From Chryseobacterium aureum (GTDB lineage: Bacteria > Bacteroidota > Bacteroidia > Flavobacteriales > Weeksellaceae): a DNA stretch of 64,000 bases. Positions 25,301 through 34,420 of the stretch are shown one piece after another; within the stretch, counting starts at the first letter, position 1; each line of letters begins with the position of its first letter. Position numbers and translations under genes: made by a program. Under the pieces are notes generated by a model. It made no database searches. It saw only the letters and a list, made by a program, of their open reading frames with translations, and was not told where the DNA came from. The stretch lies in the NCBI RefSeq assembly GCF_003971235.1, contig NZ_CP034661.1, forward strand, positions 3,224,001 to 3,288,000, in the 5' to 3' direction.

Positions 25301-26224
25301 TTAATTTTCTTTCCCGACTTTTTCTATTTTTCCAACTTTCAGTTTTTCGAAAGGAGGCTCAATTGGATTATCATTGGCATTGAAGAAATCTTTATACATC
25401 TTTTCCTGCTTCTTCATCATGTCTCCGATTGTTCCATCCATTCCAGGAATTGATTTAGACATCATTTCTTGGGTCATCATAGGCCTTACAGAAGCAAAAG
25501 GATCTTTTTTGAAATCATTGAACGTTCTTTCAAACTTTTCTCTTGGCATTTCAGTCACTTTTAAACCAATATTAGAAAGTTTTTCCATGTATGTCAATTC
25601 TTCCCAGTTTGGAATTTTTTTATTTCCCTGAAGTACCCAAGAATAATTTTTGCCTTCGTCTTCAATCTTTACGATTAAGCCCGGAAGTCCTGAAAATTTA
25701 TACGGACCATCCTGAAAAGGAAGCTCTGAACTAAACCATGCTGTCCATTTATTCCCTGCAAATTCAGTTGTTGCTTTCTGAGCATTATAAGTTCCAATTT
25801 TTGCTTTTTCGTTAGAAATTTTCCAGTCTAATTTTAATGTTTCATTATACCCAATAGTCATAGGAGAAAATCCGCTGGCAATCCTTTCAATGTATTGGAT
25901 GTTCATATCTGGATATATCTTCACTATTTTTGCTGAAAATTTTGGCATTTTGAAAGATTTAGATAGGTCTTTATAGACTCCTGCCTTTTGCATTGCTTCA
26001 AATTGAACTTTCAAAATGGAATCTTGTCCAATAGCTGTAAAGTCTCTATAAACAGATCTGTCTTTAACTATATCAAGAGCCATAATTACTTTTTCAAGCT
26101 TTGCTGAATCTTTCTTCGGTTTAAAAGTAAGTTCATAAAAGAAGCGGTTCGCAGTTTCCTTTGACTCCTGAGCGCCAGCAAAAGCAAAAAGAGCGATAAG
26201 GAATATGGAGAATAATTTTTTCAT
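25301..26224 (-). CDS. GLPGLI family protein
   Basis: This 307-residue secreted protein has a signal peptide (to about residue 18, FAGAQ) and the family-defining motif FSGLPGLIVKIED near residue 180, after GNKWTAWFSSELPFQDGPYKF in pieces. GLPGLI proteins are Bacteroidota periplasmic proteins of unknown role, frequently coded beside large outer-membrane barrel proteins; one lies at 26962-29673 on the same strand, separated only by a DinB gene on the other strand. The C-terminus is Lys/Met-rich. Confidence 0.9.
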   Translation of the reverse strand: MKKLFSIFLIALFAFAGAQESKETANRFFYELTFKPKKDSAKLEKVIMALDIVKDRSVYRDFTAIGQDSILKVQFEAMQKAGVYKDLSKSFKMPKFSAKIVKIYPDMNIQYIERIASGFSPMTIGYNETLKLDWKISNEKAKIGTYNAQKATTEFAGNKWTAWFSSELPFQDGPYKFSGLPGLIVKIEDEGKNYSWVLQGNKKIPNWEELTYMEKLSNIGLKVTEMPREKFERTFNDFKKDPFASVRPMMTQEMMSKSIPGMDGTIGDMMKKQEKMYKDFFNANDNPIEPPFEKLKVGKIEKVGKEN

Positions 26225-26406
26225 TATAACAAGTTTTATATAATTAGTAATCGTATGTTTTATTTTGTTACAGTTTTTTTGAAATTTTATTTTTCGAAGG
26301 ATTTTTCATTTCATCAAAATTATAGAATGATTAAAAAATTATGATTCTCTTAAAACAGTTTCATTTTTAAAACGCTTACCTTTAAGTTTCTTAAAAACAA
26401 AATATT

Positions 26407-26904
26407 ATGGATACCTTATCTCAATTAAAATCTGAACTGGAGGGAGAGTTCCAAACCACGAAAAAATTTATTGAACTGTTCCCGGAAGGAAAAAATGACT
26501 TTGCTCCTCATGAAAAAAGCATGAAAATGATGCCTCTTGCCACCCATCTTGTAGAAGTTTTTGAATGGCCGAACACCATTTTAAATACTTCTGAACTGGA
26601 TTTTGGTAAAGGCGATTACAAACCTACCGTTCTTTCCACAAAGGAAGATCTTATGAAAAAACTGGAAGAAGATTATCAGGCGGGTAAAAAAGCTCTTGAT
26701 AGCAGTACAGAAGATGATCTGAATCCCAGCTGGACGATTAAAAATGACGGCCATGAACTGGCAAGCTGGAGCAAATACGGCGCAATCCGTCATGCACTCA
26801 ACCAGATCACGCATCACAGGGCTCAGCTGGGTGTGTATTACAGACTGAACAACATTCCTTTGCCAGGCAGCTATGGGCCTTCAGCAGACCAGCAAAGCTT
26901 TTAA
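26407..26904 (+). CDS. DinB family protein
   Basis: This 165-residue four-helix-bundle protein carries the metal-binding histidines typical of DinB/YfiT-like proteins: one in ATHLVEVF (near residue 47) and a pair in QITHHRAQLGVYYR near the C-terminus. Family members are metal-dependent, some acting as thiol transferases; the substrate here is unknown. Confidence 0.88.
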   Translation: MDTLSQLKSELEGEFQTTKKFIELFPEGKNDFAPHEKSMKMMPLATHLVEVFEWPNTILNTSELDFGKGDYKPTVLSTKEDLMKKLEEDYQAGKKALDSSTEDDLNPSWTIKNDGHELASWSKYGAIRHALNQITHHRAQLGVYYRLNNIPLPGSYGPSADQQSF

Positions 26905-26928
26905 TTTTATTACATCTTATATCTCAAC

Positions 26929-26958
26929 AAAAAACCAATCCGGATGGATTGGTTTTTT
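26929..26958. terminator. Bidirectional terminator
   Basis: AAAACCAATCC / GGATTGGTTTT, an 11-bp perfect stem with a 4-base loop and T-runs on both strands, between converging genes. Confidence 0.9.
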
Positions 26959-26961
26959 ATA

Positions 26962-29673
26962 TTATTTAAAGTTGAATTTTACTGTAAACATGACCTGGCT
27001 AGGGCGGAGCTGCATGGTTGTTTGTGTAATGGTAGCATCTCCGACATTTATTCTTTCAAATACTTTTCTGTTTGCAATGTTCATCCATTTCAATTCAAAG
27101 TCAACTTTTTTCTTAGCCCAGCTGAATTGGTATGAAACATCAAAAAATCCATTGTTTAGTTTTGTATCTCCCAGTTTTGAATTGATCTGGTCCCAGTAAA
27201 AACCAATGGTATGATTTTCTAAAGGATAAAAGAATACATTTAAGTTATGAGTGTAAGATTCGGTTTTTCCAAGATCATTCTGGATGATTCCATTACTTTG
27301 TTTATTCCATGATTTGGTCATATTAAAATCAACACTCATCCATGAGAAATAGGTATTGTTGAATTTAAATCCTAATGTATTCCCATTATTTTTGGTGTCA
27401 ATATCCTGATCATTTCTTCTGGACTGTGATTTTGAACTTGTATCATTAAATGTTACTGAAGCATTGGTTTTGAATTTTGGAAAATACTTTCCAATTTCTG
27501 CATACAGGCTATTGTTTGTTCTTTTATTTTCACTTTCTATATACTCAATAACACTAAATCCTAATTCATTGACAGCGCTTGAGGCGAGTAAATTGTTTTT
27601 TGTATCAGTTAACCTGTAGCCCACGTTAAAAAACAGATTGTTCAGAGGATTTCTGTATTCTAATCGGAGTCCTCCATTTTTTGTATTGGTTTCAGGGATC
27701 GGATTTTTAGGATTCATTACATTAAATCCTCCCGGACTTGTCAGGATATACCCTGCATAAGCCGTCTGTATATCTCCAAAATTATTGCTTATTCCTGCAT
27801 TCACGCTGGCTTTAAAGAATGAAGCAAATGAATATTGAGCAAAAATATTGGGTGTAAAGGTTGTTTTACTTAATGATTTGGAAACATTTCGGAAAGCATC
27901 TTCAGCCTTAATATTATTGAAGTTTACCGGGAAACTTGAAAAAAGACTCCATGATTCAGATTTATAATTAATTCCTACGGATGCAGATGGATTGATTCTT
28001 GTGAATTTTAAATCATTTTCATAAGCTAAGCCTGCAAAATCCGGTTTATTATTAACAGTGCTTCCATCAAAGTTGGTGGTAAGGTTATCTGTTGACAGGT
28101 CAAATCCTACCTGTGGCGTAAAGGTCCATCCTTTTGTAGTGAAACTGATATTTGCAGAATGTGACGTATCTAAGGACTTGATTCTGAAATACTGTAACGC
28201 TGTACTTCCCGGCGCAAAATCTATTGTTTTTAAAGGACCTTTAAGCGAATCTCTATAAGGAAACTGAAGGTAATTAGCAGGGCTAATTTCTAATGTCTGT
28301 CTATCATCCTGATAACTTATATAAGATTTAAAATTCACCATTTTTTCTTTCCACGGAATTATTGTGCTTAATGAGTTCTGGAAAGATGTGGTAGGCGATT
28401 CTAAAGCTTCATTTCCTATTCTGTAACCTTGTTTATCATTTCTTTCAGCAAAAGCTCGGTCTGCATTCCAGTACTGAGAAAATGTGGTTGTATTTTTAAA
28501 GAACCCTTTTTTAGCATTTTTAGTAAAGATGAGTTCTCCTTTCAGTTTATCTGTGTAGAAATTGTTCAGAAATCGGGTATTGTACTGTGTTCCCTGCTGG
28601 ATATCTCTGGTAACACTGTTTGACTCTCTTTCCACTGCATTATTGGTATAATTTGCGTTGGCTTTAAGTTCCCATTCTTTCTTCTTATCAATATTGGTAA
28701 GGTAATTGGCTGACAGGTAATGAACACTGTTCATCAAATATCTTTTTACAGGAAGGTCCGGGGTACTGGCATTTTCTACATTCAGCCAGTTATTCTGTGA
28801 AATATTCGTTCTTTTTCCTTCCCATGCGCTTCCAAATGCCAGAATATTTCCTTCATTTTCCACCTGTTCACCCATGTTATTGGTTTTGTAATTAACTACC
28901 CACTGGCTTTTCTGCCCGAAAAACATGGGAGTTAGTTTTACATTCCAGAGCCATGGATCTCCAAAGCCAGTTCCTACTTCTCCTCTCCCTGTCATGGTAA
29001 CGGAGTTTTTCAGTTTGATATTGATGGCTGCCTGATCTGAAGGTACTTTATCCTGGAGGATTTTTACCGGCTGGTGGTTTTCAAGAACTTCTACTTTCTG
29101 TACAGCATCTTTAGGAAGGGAGTTGTTGATGGTTCCATAGCCACCTTCCATAAGGTCTTTTCCATTCACATAGAATTTATTGATGGCATTACCCTGATAA
29201 AGAATGGTTCCGTCCGTATTCACTTCAATTCCCGGAATTTTTTTCATTACATCTGCCAGCGTTCTGTCATTTTTACTGTTGAATGCTTTAAGATCATAAG
29301 AAATAGTATCTCCTCTTGCGGTAATCATTTTTGTTTTCAGCTGTACTTCTTTAATTTCTGTAGCTTCAGACTTCATTTTGAAATTCAGGGTCTGGTCACT
29401 GTTGCTGATCTGCTGAGTAAGGGGCTTCTGATTGAATGCTTTCACTTTAAGGTCTACATTGGATTCTGCGGAAGTGAAAGTAACCTTATATTCTCCTTTG
29501 GAATTGGTAATTCCGTACGCCAGAATAGCATCTTTCCCAGGTTCTTCTATCGTCACACTGGCGCTTGGTATGGCAACCCCATCATCATCAGTGATCTTTC
29601 CTGAAACTGTTTTCTGCGCAAAAGTAAGCACAGTAAAGAAAAGCATCAGAAATAAAGAAATATTTTTTTTCAT
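26962..29673 (-). CDS. Large outer-membrane beta-barrel protein (TonB-receptor-like)
   Basis: This 903-residue protein has a signal peptide, an N-terminal carboxypeptidase-regulatory-like domain (KTVSGKITDDDGVAIPSASV), a plug-like domain (ADVMKKIPGIEVNTDGTILYQG, DAVQKVEVLENHQPVKIL in parts) and a long barrel domain ending in the aromatic FKFNFK. No obvious TonB box, so it belongs to the outer-membrane beta-barrel group close to TonB-dependent receptors. The GLPGLI gene nearby is a common partner. Substrate unknown. Confidence 0.88.
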   Translation of the reverse strand: MKKNISLFLMLFFTVLTFAQKTVSGKITDDDGVAIPSASVTIEEPGKDAILAYGITNSKGEYKVTFTSAESNVDLKVKAFNQKPLTQQISNSDQTLNFKMKSEATEIKEVQLKTKMITARGDTISYDLKAFNSKNDRTLADVMKKIPGIEVNTDGTILYQGNAINKFYVNGKDLMEGGYGTINNSLPKDAVQKVEVLENHQPVKILQDKVPSDQAAINIKLKNSVTMTGRGEVGTGFGDPWLWNVKLTPMFFGQKSQWVVNYKTNNMGEQVENEGNILAFGSAWEGKRTNISQNNWLNVENASTPDLPVKRYLMNSVHYLSANYLTNIDKKKEWELKANANYTNNAVERESNSVTRDIQQGTQYNTRFLNNFYTDKLKGELIFTKNAKKGFFKNTTTFSQYWNADRAFAERNDKQGYRIGNEALESPTTSFQNSLSTIIPWKEKMVNFKSYISYQDDRQTLEISPANYLQFPYRDSLKGPLKTIDFAPGSTALQYFRIKSLDTSHSANISFTTKGWTFTPQVGFDLSTDNLTTNFDGSTVNNKPDFAGLAYENDLKFTRINPSASVGINYKSESWSLFSSFPVNFNNIKAEDAFRNVSKSLSKTTFTPNIFAQYSFASFFKASVNAGISNNFGDIQTAYAGYILTSPGGFNVMNPKNPIPETNTKNGGLRLEYRNPLNNLFFNVGYRLTDTKNNLLASSAVNELGFSVIEYIESENKRTNNSLYAEIGKYFPKFKTNASVTFNDTSSKSQSRRNDQDIDTKNNGNTLGFKFNNTYFSWMSVDFNMTKSWNKQSNGIIQNDLGKTESYTHNLNVFFYPLENHTIGFYWDQINSKLGDTKLNNGFFDVSYQFSWAKKKVDFELKWMNIANRKVFERINVGDATITQTTMQLRPSQVMFTVKFNFK

Positions 29674-30103
29674 ACTTATTATTTGCTCAATTAGTTAATC
29701 ATTCTGCTTTTTTGTTACACTTTTTATAAAGATGAATTTTATAGATAAAGGTTAAATCATTATCACTACAAACATAGTTATATTTTTTTTAACCCTCTGA
29801 TTTTTTATCCGTTTTTTTTAAGAGCAGATTTGGATTCTGTACACAATCATTCCCTCAAAAATTATATTTGCCTTATAAATCTTCAAGAAAATTTCCCCGG
29901 TTACTTTTAAAAATTCTGTAATAAAACCTGAATGAACATTGTCATATTGAGTATAATAAACACCAATTTTCACTAAAGAAAAAAAAATTAATATTCTTAT
30001 TGAGACCAGATAGTAAAATCTGATTTGAATCATAGATTAAAAAAAAATTAAACACGATTACATAAATATATATTTAATAATTTTGTAACATAAAATTTAT
30101 AAA
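29674..30103. other. AT-rich intergenic region
   Basis: About 430 bases between divergently transcribed genes. A 71-codon minus-strand frame (29818-30033) looks like chance AT-rich translation. The only signal I can support is the -7 element at 30078-30085. Confidence 0.5.
30078..30085 (+). promoter_or_regulatory. Promoter -7 element for the cupin-like gene
   Basis: TAATTTTG, 18 bases before the ATG at 30104; no TTG at standard spacing. Confidence 0.45.
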
Positions 30104-30985
30104 ATGGGAATTATTTTAAAGCCTATAGATATTGTAGAAGACATTTCAAAAGAAGAATTCTACGAAAAATATCTGAAGCCTAGAAGGCCCGTTGTCATCA
30201 GGAATATGGCAAAAAACTGGCCGGCTTACCAAAAATGGACGATGGAATATATGAAGGAGGTTGTAGGAGATGTGGAGGTACCTCTGTATGACAGTTCAAA
30301 GGCAGACCCGTCTGCACCCATCAATGCTGCTGCGGCAAAAATGAAGTTCGGAGATTATATTGATCTTATTCAGCGTGAGCCCACTGACCTCAGAATATTC
30401 CTTTTTGATCCTATAAAATATGCTCCCAAACTGCTGGAAGATTATATTTCTCCCAAAGATCTTATGGGAGGCTTCCTGGATAAATATCCCAATATGTTCT
30501 TTGGCGGAAAGGGATCTGTAACTTTCCTTCACTTTGATATTGATATGGCTCATATTTTCCATACCCATTTCAACGGAAGAAAGCATATTCTTCTTTTTGA
30601 TTATAAGTGGAAAGAAAGGTTATATCAGATTCCCTATGCTACGTACGCACTGGAGGATTATGATATTGAAAATCCTGACTTCACAAAGTTTCCTGCGCTG
30701 GATGGCGTAGAAGGAATTGAATGTTACCTTGAGCATGGAGACACTTTATTCATGCCTACAGGATGGTGGCACTGGATGAAATACCTGGATGGAAGTTTCT
30801 CTATTTCATTAAGAGCCTGGGACAAATCATGGGCAGTAAAAGCACATTCTTTATGGAATCTCACCGTACAGCGTAAATTTGACGATATTATGAAGTCCAA
30901 TTTCAAAAAGAGTTATATGGACTGGAAAGAGAAAATGGCGATTAAAAGAGCAGAAATGGCTTTAAAAAGAGGCTTACCAAAATAA
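30104..30985 (+). CDS. JmjC/cupin_8-type 2-oxoglutarate oxygenase
   Basis: This 293-residue cytosolic protein resembles bacterial JmjC-like hydroxylases: RPVVIRNMAKNWPA at the N-terminus, the iron motif HFD in TFLHFDIDMAHIF, the 2OG-binding Lys in HFNGRKHILLF, and the distal His in GDTLFMPTGWWHWMKYL. Such enzymes hydroxylate protein side chains; the target is unknown. The C-terminus is helical and basic. Confidence 0.88.
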   Translation: MGIILKPIDIVEDISKEEFYEKYLKPRRPVVIRNMAKNWPAYQKWTMEYMKEVVGDVEVPLYDSSKADPSAPINAAAAKMKFGDYIDLIQREPTDLRIFLFDPIKYAPKLLEDYISPKDLMGGFLDKYPNMFFGGKGSVTFLHFDIDMAHIFHTHFNGRKHILLFDYKWKERLYQIPYATYALEDYDIENPDFTKFPALDGVEGIECYLEHGDTLFMPTGWWHWMKYLDGSFSISLRAWDKSWAVKAHSLWNLTVQRKFDDIMKSNFKKSYMDWKEKMAIKRAEMALKRGLPK

Positions 30986-30987
30986 TT

Positions 30988-31017
30988 AAAAAGACGTTTC
31001 AAATGAAACGTCTTTTT
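30988..31017 (+). terminator. Terminator after the cupin-like gene
   Basis: AAAAAGACGTTTC / GAAACGTCTTTTT, perfect 13-bp stem with a 4-base loop and T-run, directly after the stop. Confidence 0.9.
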
Positions 31018-31044
31018 TTAGTTTATTTACTTAATGTCAGCATT

Positions 31045-32769
31045 TTACAACACCCTGTAAGCAGGATACTGTCTGAATGTTTTTTCTTCAAAATAAGGAG
31101 AATGCCTGTACACCCAATCCAGCTGTGCATCTCCGTCTTCAGATAACTTTTTATCCGATGCTTTTGCCGCTTCAAAAGCTTCTTTCAGTTTTTTATCCTT
31201 TTTCAGAAGTTCAGCAGCTGTATCCTCAAAGATATAGGCGGAATAATATTCTTTCTGTGCCAGGATTCCGTCAAAGAAATTCCAGTTGAAAAATGAGTCT
31301 AATGCCTCAGGTTCAAGGGTTTCTATAATGTATTTCACTCCTGGCTGATTCGTAGGAACAAGATAATCACCAGCTGTAAATGTCAGATTCTTGTGGGAAG
31401 CGTCAACTGTTGTTTCAAAATGCAGATAGTGGCCTTCATAAGGGTTTTTAACGGTTTTAAAGTCTTTGATTTTATAAGATTCAACCGCCATCGTGCTGTC
31501 TTTCTGTATCGGTTTCATCTGAATTTTATTTCTTTTAAATTCTTCAATCACGCGGTACTGCGACTGTGGAATTACATAATATTCCGGAATGGTAATATAA
31601 CCCGTAGGAACAGCAGTTGTGAAAAGCTTAATATTCTTTGTGAAAGGTTTATTCCTATCATAATACAGCCTTTGTTTCCCGGAGACTTCACTGGGTTTGT
31701 ATTGTCCTTCATAGCCCTTAAAATCCATGGTAGAAAACTTTGTGGAATCTATTTTCCAGCGGATACCATATTGCTTTCCTGCCTGATATTGTTTTAAATT
31801 CTCGAGGCGGAGCTGCTTTATCTTTTGATAGTCTTTATCTAAATTCTGCAGGTTAACCAGCATGTATTTGTACGTAGCATCCACTCTTTTGTCATAGGGT
31901 TTCAGCATATGGGTTTCGGGAACGGTTCCTAAGGAGTTGAAAAGAGAGGCATACCCTGTGGAATACCGCGGAGAGTCTTCAAATGAGGCAAATCCTACTT
32001 CGGGAACATCTCCGTGAATATTGACATAAGGAGTACTTTCGTACCCGAGTTTCTTCATATCCTCAAGATTTTTAGCCTGATAGTCATTGTAAAAATAGTT
32101 CCCGAGAATGTTCCCCAAACGTTCTTTAAAGGTAGAAATATAGGTAAATGTGTATTGATAATCTGCTCCGTTGCTTACATGGTTATCAATGAAAACATCG
32201 GGCTTCAGCCATTGATAGATTTCCTGGAAACTTCTGGCATTTTTAGAATCTGCCTTGATAAAATCCCTGTTCAGGTCATAATTCCTGGCATTTCCTCTGA
32301 AACCGTACTGTTCCGGACCGTTTTGATTGGCTCTGGAATAAGATCCTCTATTGAGCATTCCACTTACATTATAGGCAGAAACAGCAGCAATGATAAAATT
32401 CTGCGGCGTTTTAATCTTTTTAGCGGCAAGATCCCTCATCAGCATCATGGTAGCATCTATTCCGTCCGGTTCCCCGGGATGAATACCGTTATTTACGAAG
32501 AGAATGGCTTTATCTTTTCTTAATTTTTCAAGGTCTTTTTCAGGAAAAGGGTTGTAAACCACCACATAAATGGGCTTGCCGTTGTCATCTTCTCCTTTTT
32601 TCAGGTACTGAATGGTATTAAAATTTTTCGCCAGATCCTGATAATAGCTATTCATTTCATCATAGGTAACCGTCTGGTTCCCATTTCCTTTTTCAAAAGG
32701 GGTCTGAAATGATTTTTGAGCCAAAAACAAAGTTGAACTCAGGGTGAACAAAAGATATTTGAGTTTCAT
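31045..32769 (-). CDS. Secreted M14 family zinc carboxypeptidase
   Basis: A secreted metallopeptidase of 574 residues, taking the inner ATG (MKLKYLLF) that opens the signal peptide; an ATG three codons upstream is the alternative. In the longer numbering, zinc ligands are His100 and Glu103 (GIHPGEPDG) and His200 (DNHVSNG), with substrate-binding NYDLNRDF. The C-terminal third is a beta-rich domain common in Bacteroidota M14 enzymes. It would trim peptides in the periplasm or outside the cell. Confidence 0.9.
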   Translation of the reverse strand: MKLKYLLFTLSSTLFLAQKSFQTPFEKGNGNQTVTYDEMNSYYQDLAKNFNTIQYLKKGEDDNGKPIYVVVYNPFPEKDLEKLRKDKAILFVNNGIHPGEPDGIDATMMLMRDLAAKKIKTPQNFIIAAVSAYNVSGMLNRGSYSRANQNGPEQYGFRGNARNYDLNRDFIKADSKNARSFQEIYQWLKPDVFIDNHVSNGADYQYTFTYISTFKERLGNILGNYFYNDYQAKNLEDMKKLGYESTPYVNIHGDVPEVGFASFEDSPRYSTGYASLFNSLGTVPETHMLKPYDKRVDATYKYMLVNLQNLDKDYQKIKQLRLENLKQYQAGKQYGIRWKIDSTKFSTMDFKGYEGQYKPSEVSGKQRLYYDRNKPFTKNIKLFTTAVPTGYITIPEYYVIPQSQYRVIEEFKRNKIQMKPIQKDSTMAVESYKIKDFKTVKNPYEGHYLHFETTVDASHKNLTFTAGDYLVPTNQPGVKYIIETLEPEALDSFFNWNFFDGILAQKEYYSAYIFEDTAAELLKKDKKLKEAFEAAKASDKKLSEDGDAQLDWVYRHSPYFEEKTFRQYPAYRVL

Positions 32770-32855
32770 TGAAGTCATATTTTCAGACTTTAAAATTAGT
32801 TATCTTTTAGGAGAAAACAGGAATATGTTGATGGGTAAAATGTTTTTAAAAATAG

Positions 32856-32888
32856 AAACCTCACAGGTTTTGAAAACCTATGAGGTTT
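32856..32888 (-). terminator. Terminator of the ADP-ribose gene cluster
   Basis: A 16-bp stem (AAACCTCACAGGTTTT / AAAACCTATGAGGTTT, two wobble positions) with a tight loop, followed on the minus strand by a T-rich run, 43 bases past the last stop of the long operon. Confidence 0.85.
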
Positions 32889-32930
32889 GGTTCATCTTCA
32901 CAATAAAAGCCCGTTATCTGTTCTCTTCTT

Positions 32931-33659
32931 TTAATTCCTTCCATTTTCACTGGGGTACAAGGATGGAAGCGGATCGCTTTGCCAGAACTGTTTAGTGTCA
33001 ATATCCATGATGGATAAAGATCCGGTATAGGCCGCTCCCGTGTCCATATTCCAGATATTGGCTTTATGGGCCGGGATTTTAATTCCTATATCGAGCGTAG
33101 GGGTATGCCCGATGAATATTTCTTTGTACAGAAGCAGCCTTTTGGGATATAATTCTGAATTTTTATCCAGTTTTTTATCCATTGCTACAGCGGTTTCCCA
33201 GAGGGTCCTGTCCCAGCGGTAATTGCTGGAGTACACTTCTTTTTCAGGGCCGTGCATGGAGGCATATCCGGCATGAATAAACAGCCGGTTCTGATCATCA
33301 ATATGATAATTGTTCATCCTTTGAAAGAATTCGAGGTGATTATCCAATTCTTCAAGAGAATGATCGGCATAACTTTCTATGGTGCTTTTTCCTCCATTGA
33401 AAAGCCATACATCAGGTTTTTGCCCTAATGAAAGCCAGTCTTCGCACCATGCATCATGGTTTCCTTTAATGAAAATGCATTTTTGTTTTTCGGAAAGCTC
33501 CAGTAAGAACTGTATAATTTGTGAGGATTCACTCCATCCGTCTACATAATCCCCGAGAAAGATCAGTTGATCATCTTGCGTCACAGCTGCTCTATCCAGC
33601 ACCTGCAGTAAGGCTTTAAAGCCTCCGTGAATGTCTCCTATGACTAGTGTTCTGCTCAT
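32931..33659 (-). CDS. PPP-type metallophosphoesterase
   Basis: This 242-residue phosphatase has all calcineurin-like metal motifs: GDIHG (8-12), GDYVDGW (about 37-43), GNHD (about 66-69) and GHTP later. Bacterial relatives include serine/threonine protein phosphatases and ApaH-like nucleotide hydrolases, so a dinucleotide or ADP-ribose-type phosphodiester substrate is also possible. It overlaps the preceding gene by one base (TAATG), making it the last gene of the cluster. Confidence 0.9.
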   Translation of the reverse strand: MSRTLVIGDIHGGFKALLQVLDRAAVTQDDQLIFLGDYVDGWSESSQIIQFLLELSEKQKCIFIKGNHDAWCEDWLSLGQKPDVWLFNGGKSTIESYADHSLEELDNHLEFFQRMNNYHIDDQNRLFIHAGYASMHGPEKEVYSSNYRWDRTLWETAVAMDKKLDKNSELYPKRLLLYKEIFIGHTPTLDIGIKIPAHKANIWNMDTGAAYTGSLSIMDIDTKQFWQSDPLPSLYPSENGRN

Positions 33660-33871
33660 TACTTATTTTCGTTTGGTATAAATACACACCACTCTCTCTT
33701 ATAAAAACCTTCTTTTTTTATTAACTCTACATAACAATAAGGGCATTTTTTCCTGTAATCCCATGCAGGGTGTGGTTTTCCGTTAATCCTTATTGTTATC
33801 CTTCTTTTTATATCTAGATCAGAAAACTTAAATGCTTTTTTGCAATTGGGGCAATCTGCCGACATTATCAT
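33659..33871 (-). CDS. Small zinc-ribbon protein
   Basis: This 70-residue protein begins at the ATG that overlaps the kptA stop by 4 bases (ATGA at 33868-33871). Two CxxC knuckles, ADCPNCKK at the N-terminus and KKCPYCYVE mid-protein, are separated by about 35 residues with RITIRINGKPHP, which fits a rubredoxin-like zinc ribbon. An ATG two codons further in is also possible. It is probably a nucleic-acid or protein-binding accessory of the cluster; role unknown. Confidence 0.7.
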   Translation of the reverse strand: MIMSADCPNCKKAFKFSDLDIKRRITIRINGKPHPAWDYRKKCPYCYVELIKKEGFYKREWCVFIPNENK

Positions 33872-34410
33872 TTTGAAATATATTTTGCGTCTACAAAATC
33901 TGTCAGCCATACTCCATTTGCGGACTGGTAGAAAGATAAACCTTCCTGATGCATTGTTCCTGTTCTAATGGTAAGAATCACAGGTTTGCCGTGTCTCATT
34001 CCGACCTTTGCAGCGGTCTCTTTATCAGCACTTAAGTGTACATGCTGACGGGTTCTTTTTTCAATTCCTTTTTCTAAAATAGAAGGGATGTTGGTTTCTG
34101 CTGTTCCGTGATAGAGATATTCAGGAGGCTGTTTCGCTTCCAGGTCCAGGTCTATGTCAATAGAATGCCCCTGACTTGCCCGGATCATGGTTTTATCTTC
34201 ATTAAAGGCAAAACGTTTTTTGTTATTGGTTTCTACAACCTCATCCAATTCTTCGGGATTAAAATATATTTTTCTTTTGGCTGATTTCGCTCTCAGCTCT
34301 TCTACATCTGCCCAGCCGTTTTCATCTAATTTCAGACCGATTGTTTCCGGCTGATGCCGTAGGATCAGGCTTAAAAATTTGCTTATTTTTTTCTTTTCTA
34401 TTTCGTTCAT
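33868..34410 (-). CDS. kptA: RNA 2'-phosphotransferase (Tpt1/KptA family)
   Basis: This 180-residue enzyme removes an RNA 2'-phosphate by transferring it to NAD+, releasing ADP-ribose 1'',2''-cyclic phosphate and nicotinamide. The family core is visible: SLILRHQPE (Arg18, His19), ENGWADVEEL, IRASQGHS, YLYHGT and QHVHLSADKETA. It is followed with overlap by a zinc-ribbon and a phosphatase, a possible RNA-end-processing sub-module of the ADP-ribose cluster. Confidence 0.95.
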   Translation of the reverse strand: MNEIEKKKISKFLSLILRHQPETIGLKLDENGWADVEELRAKSAKRKIYFNPEELDEVVETNNKKRFAFNEDKTMIRASQGHSIDIDLDLEAKQPPEYLYHGTAETNIPSILEKGIEKRTRQHVHLSADKETAAKVGMRHGKPVILTIRTGTMHQEGLSFYQSANGVWLTDFVDAKYISK

Positions 34411-34420
34411 GGTTTGTGTT

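Noticed and set aside
29818..30033. 71-codon minus-strand frame in the intergenic region
   Set aside because: No domain, no promoter or partner; residues reflect AT-rich composition.
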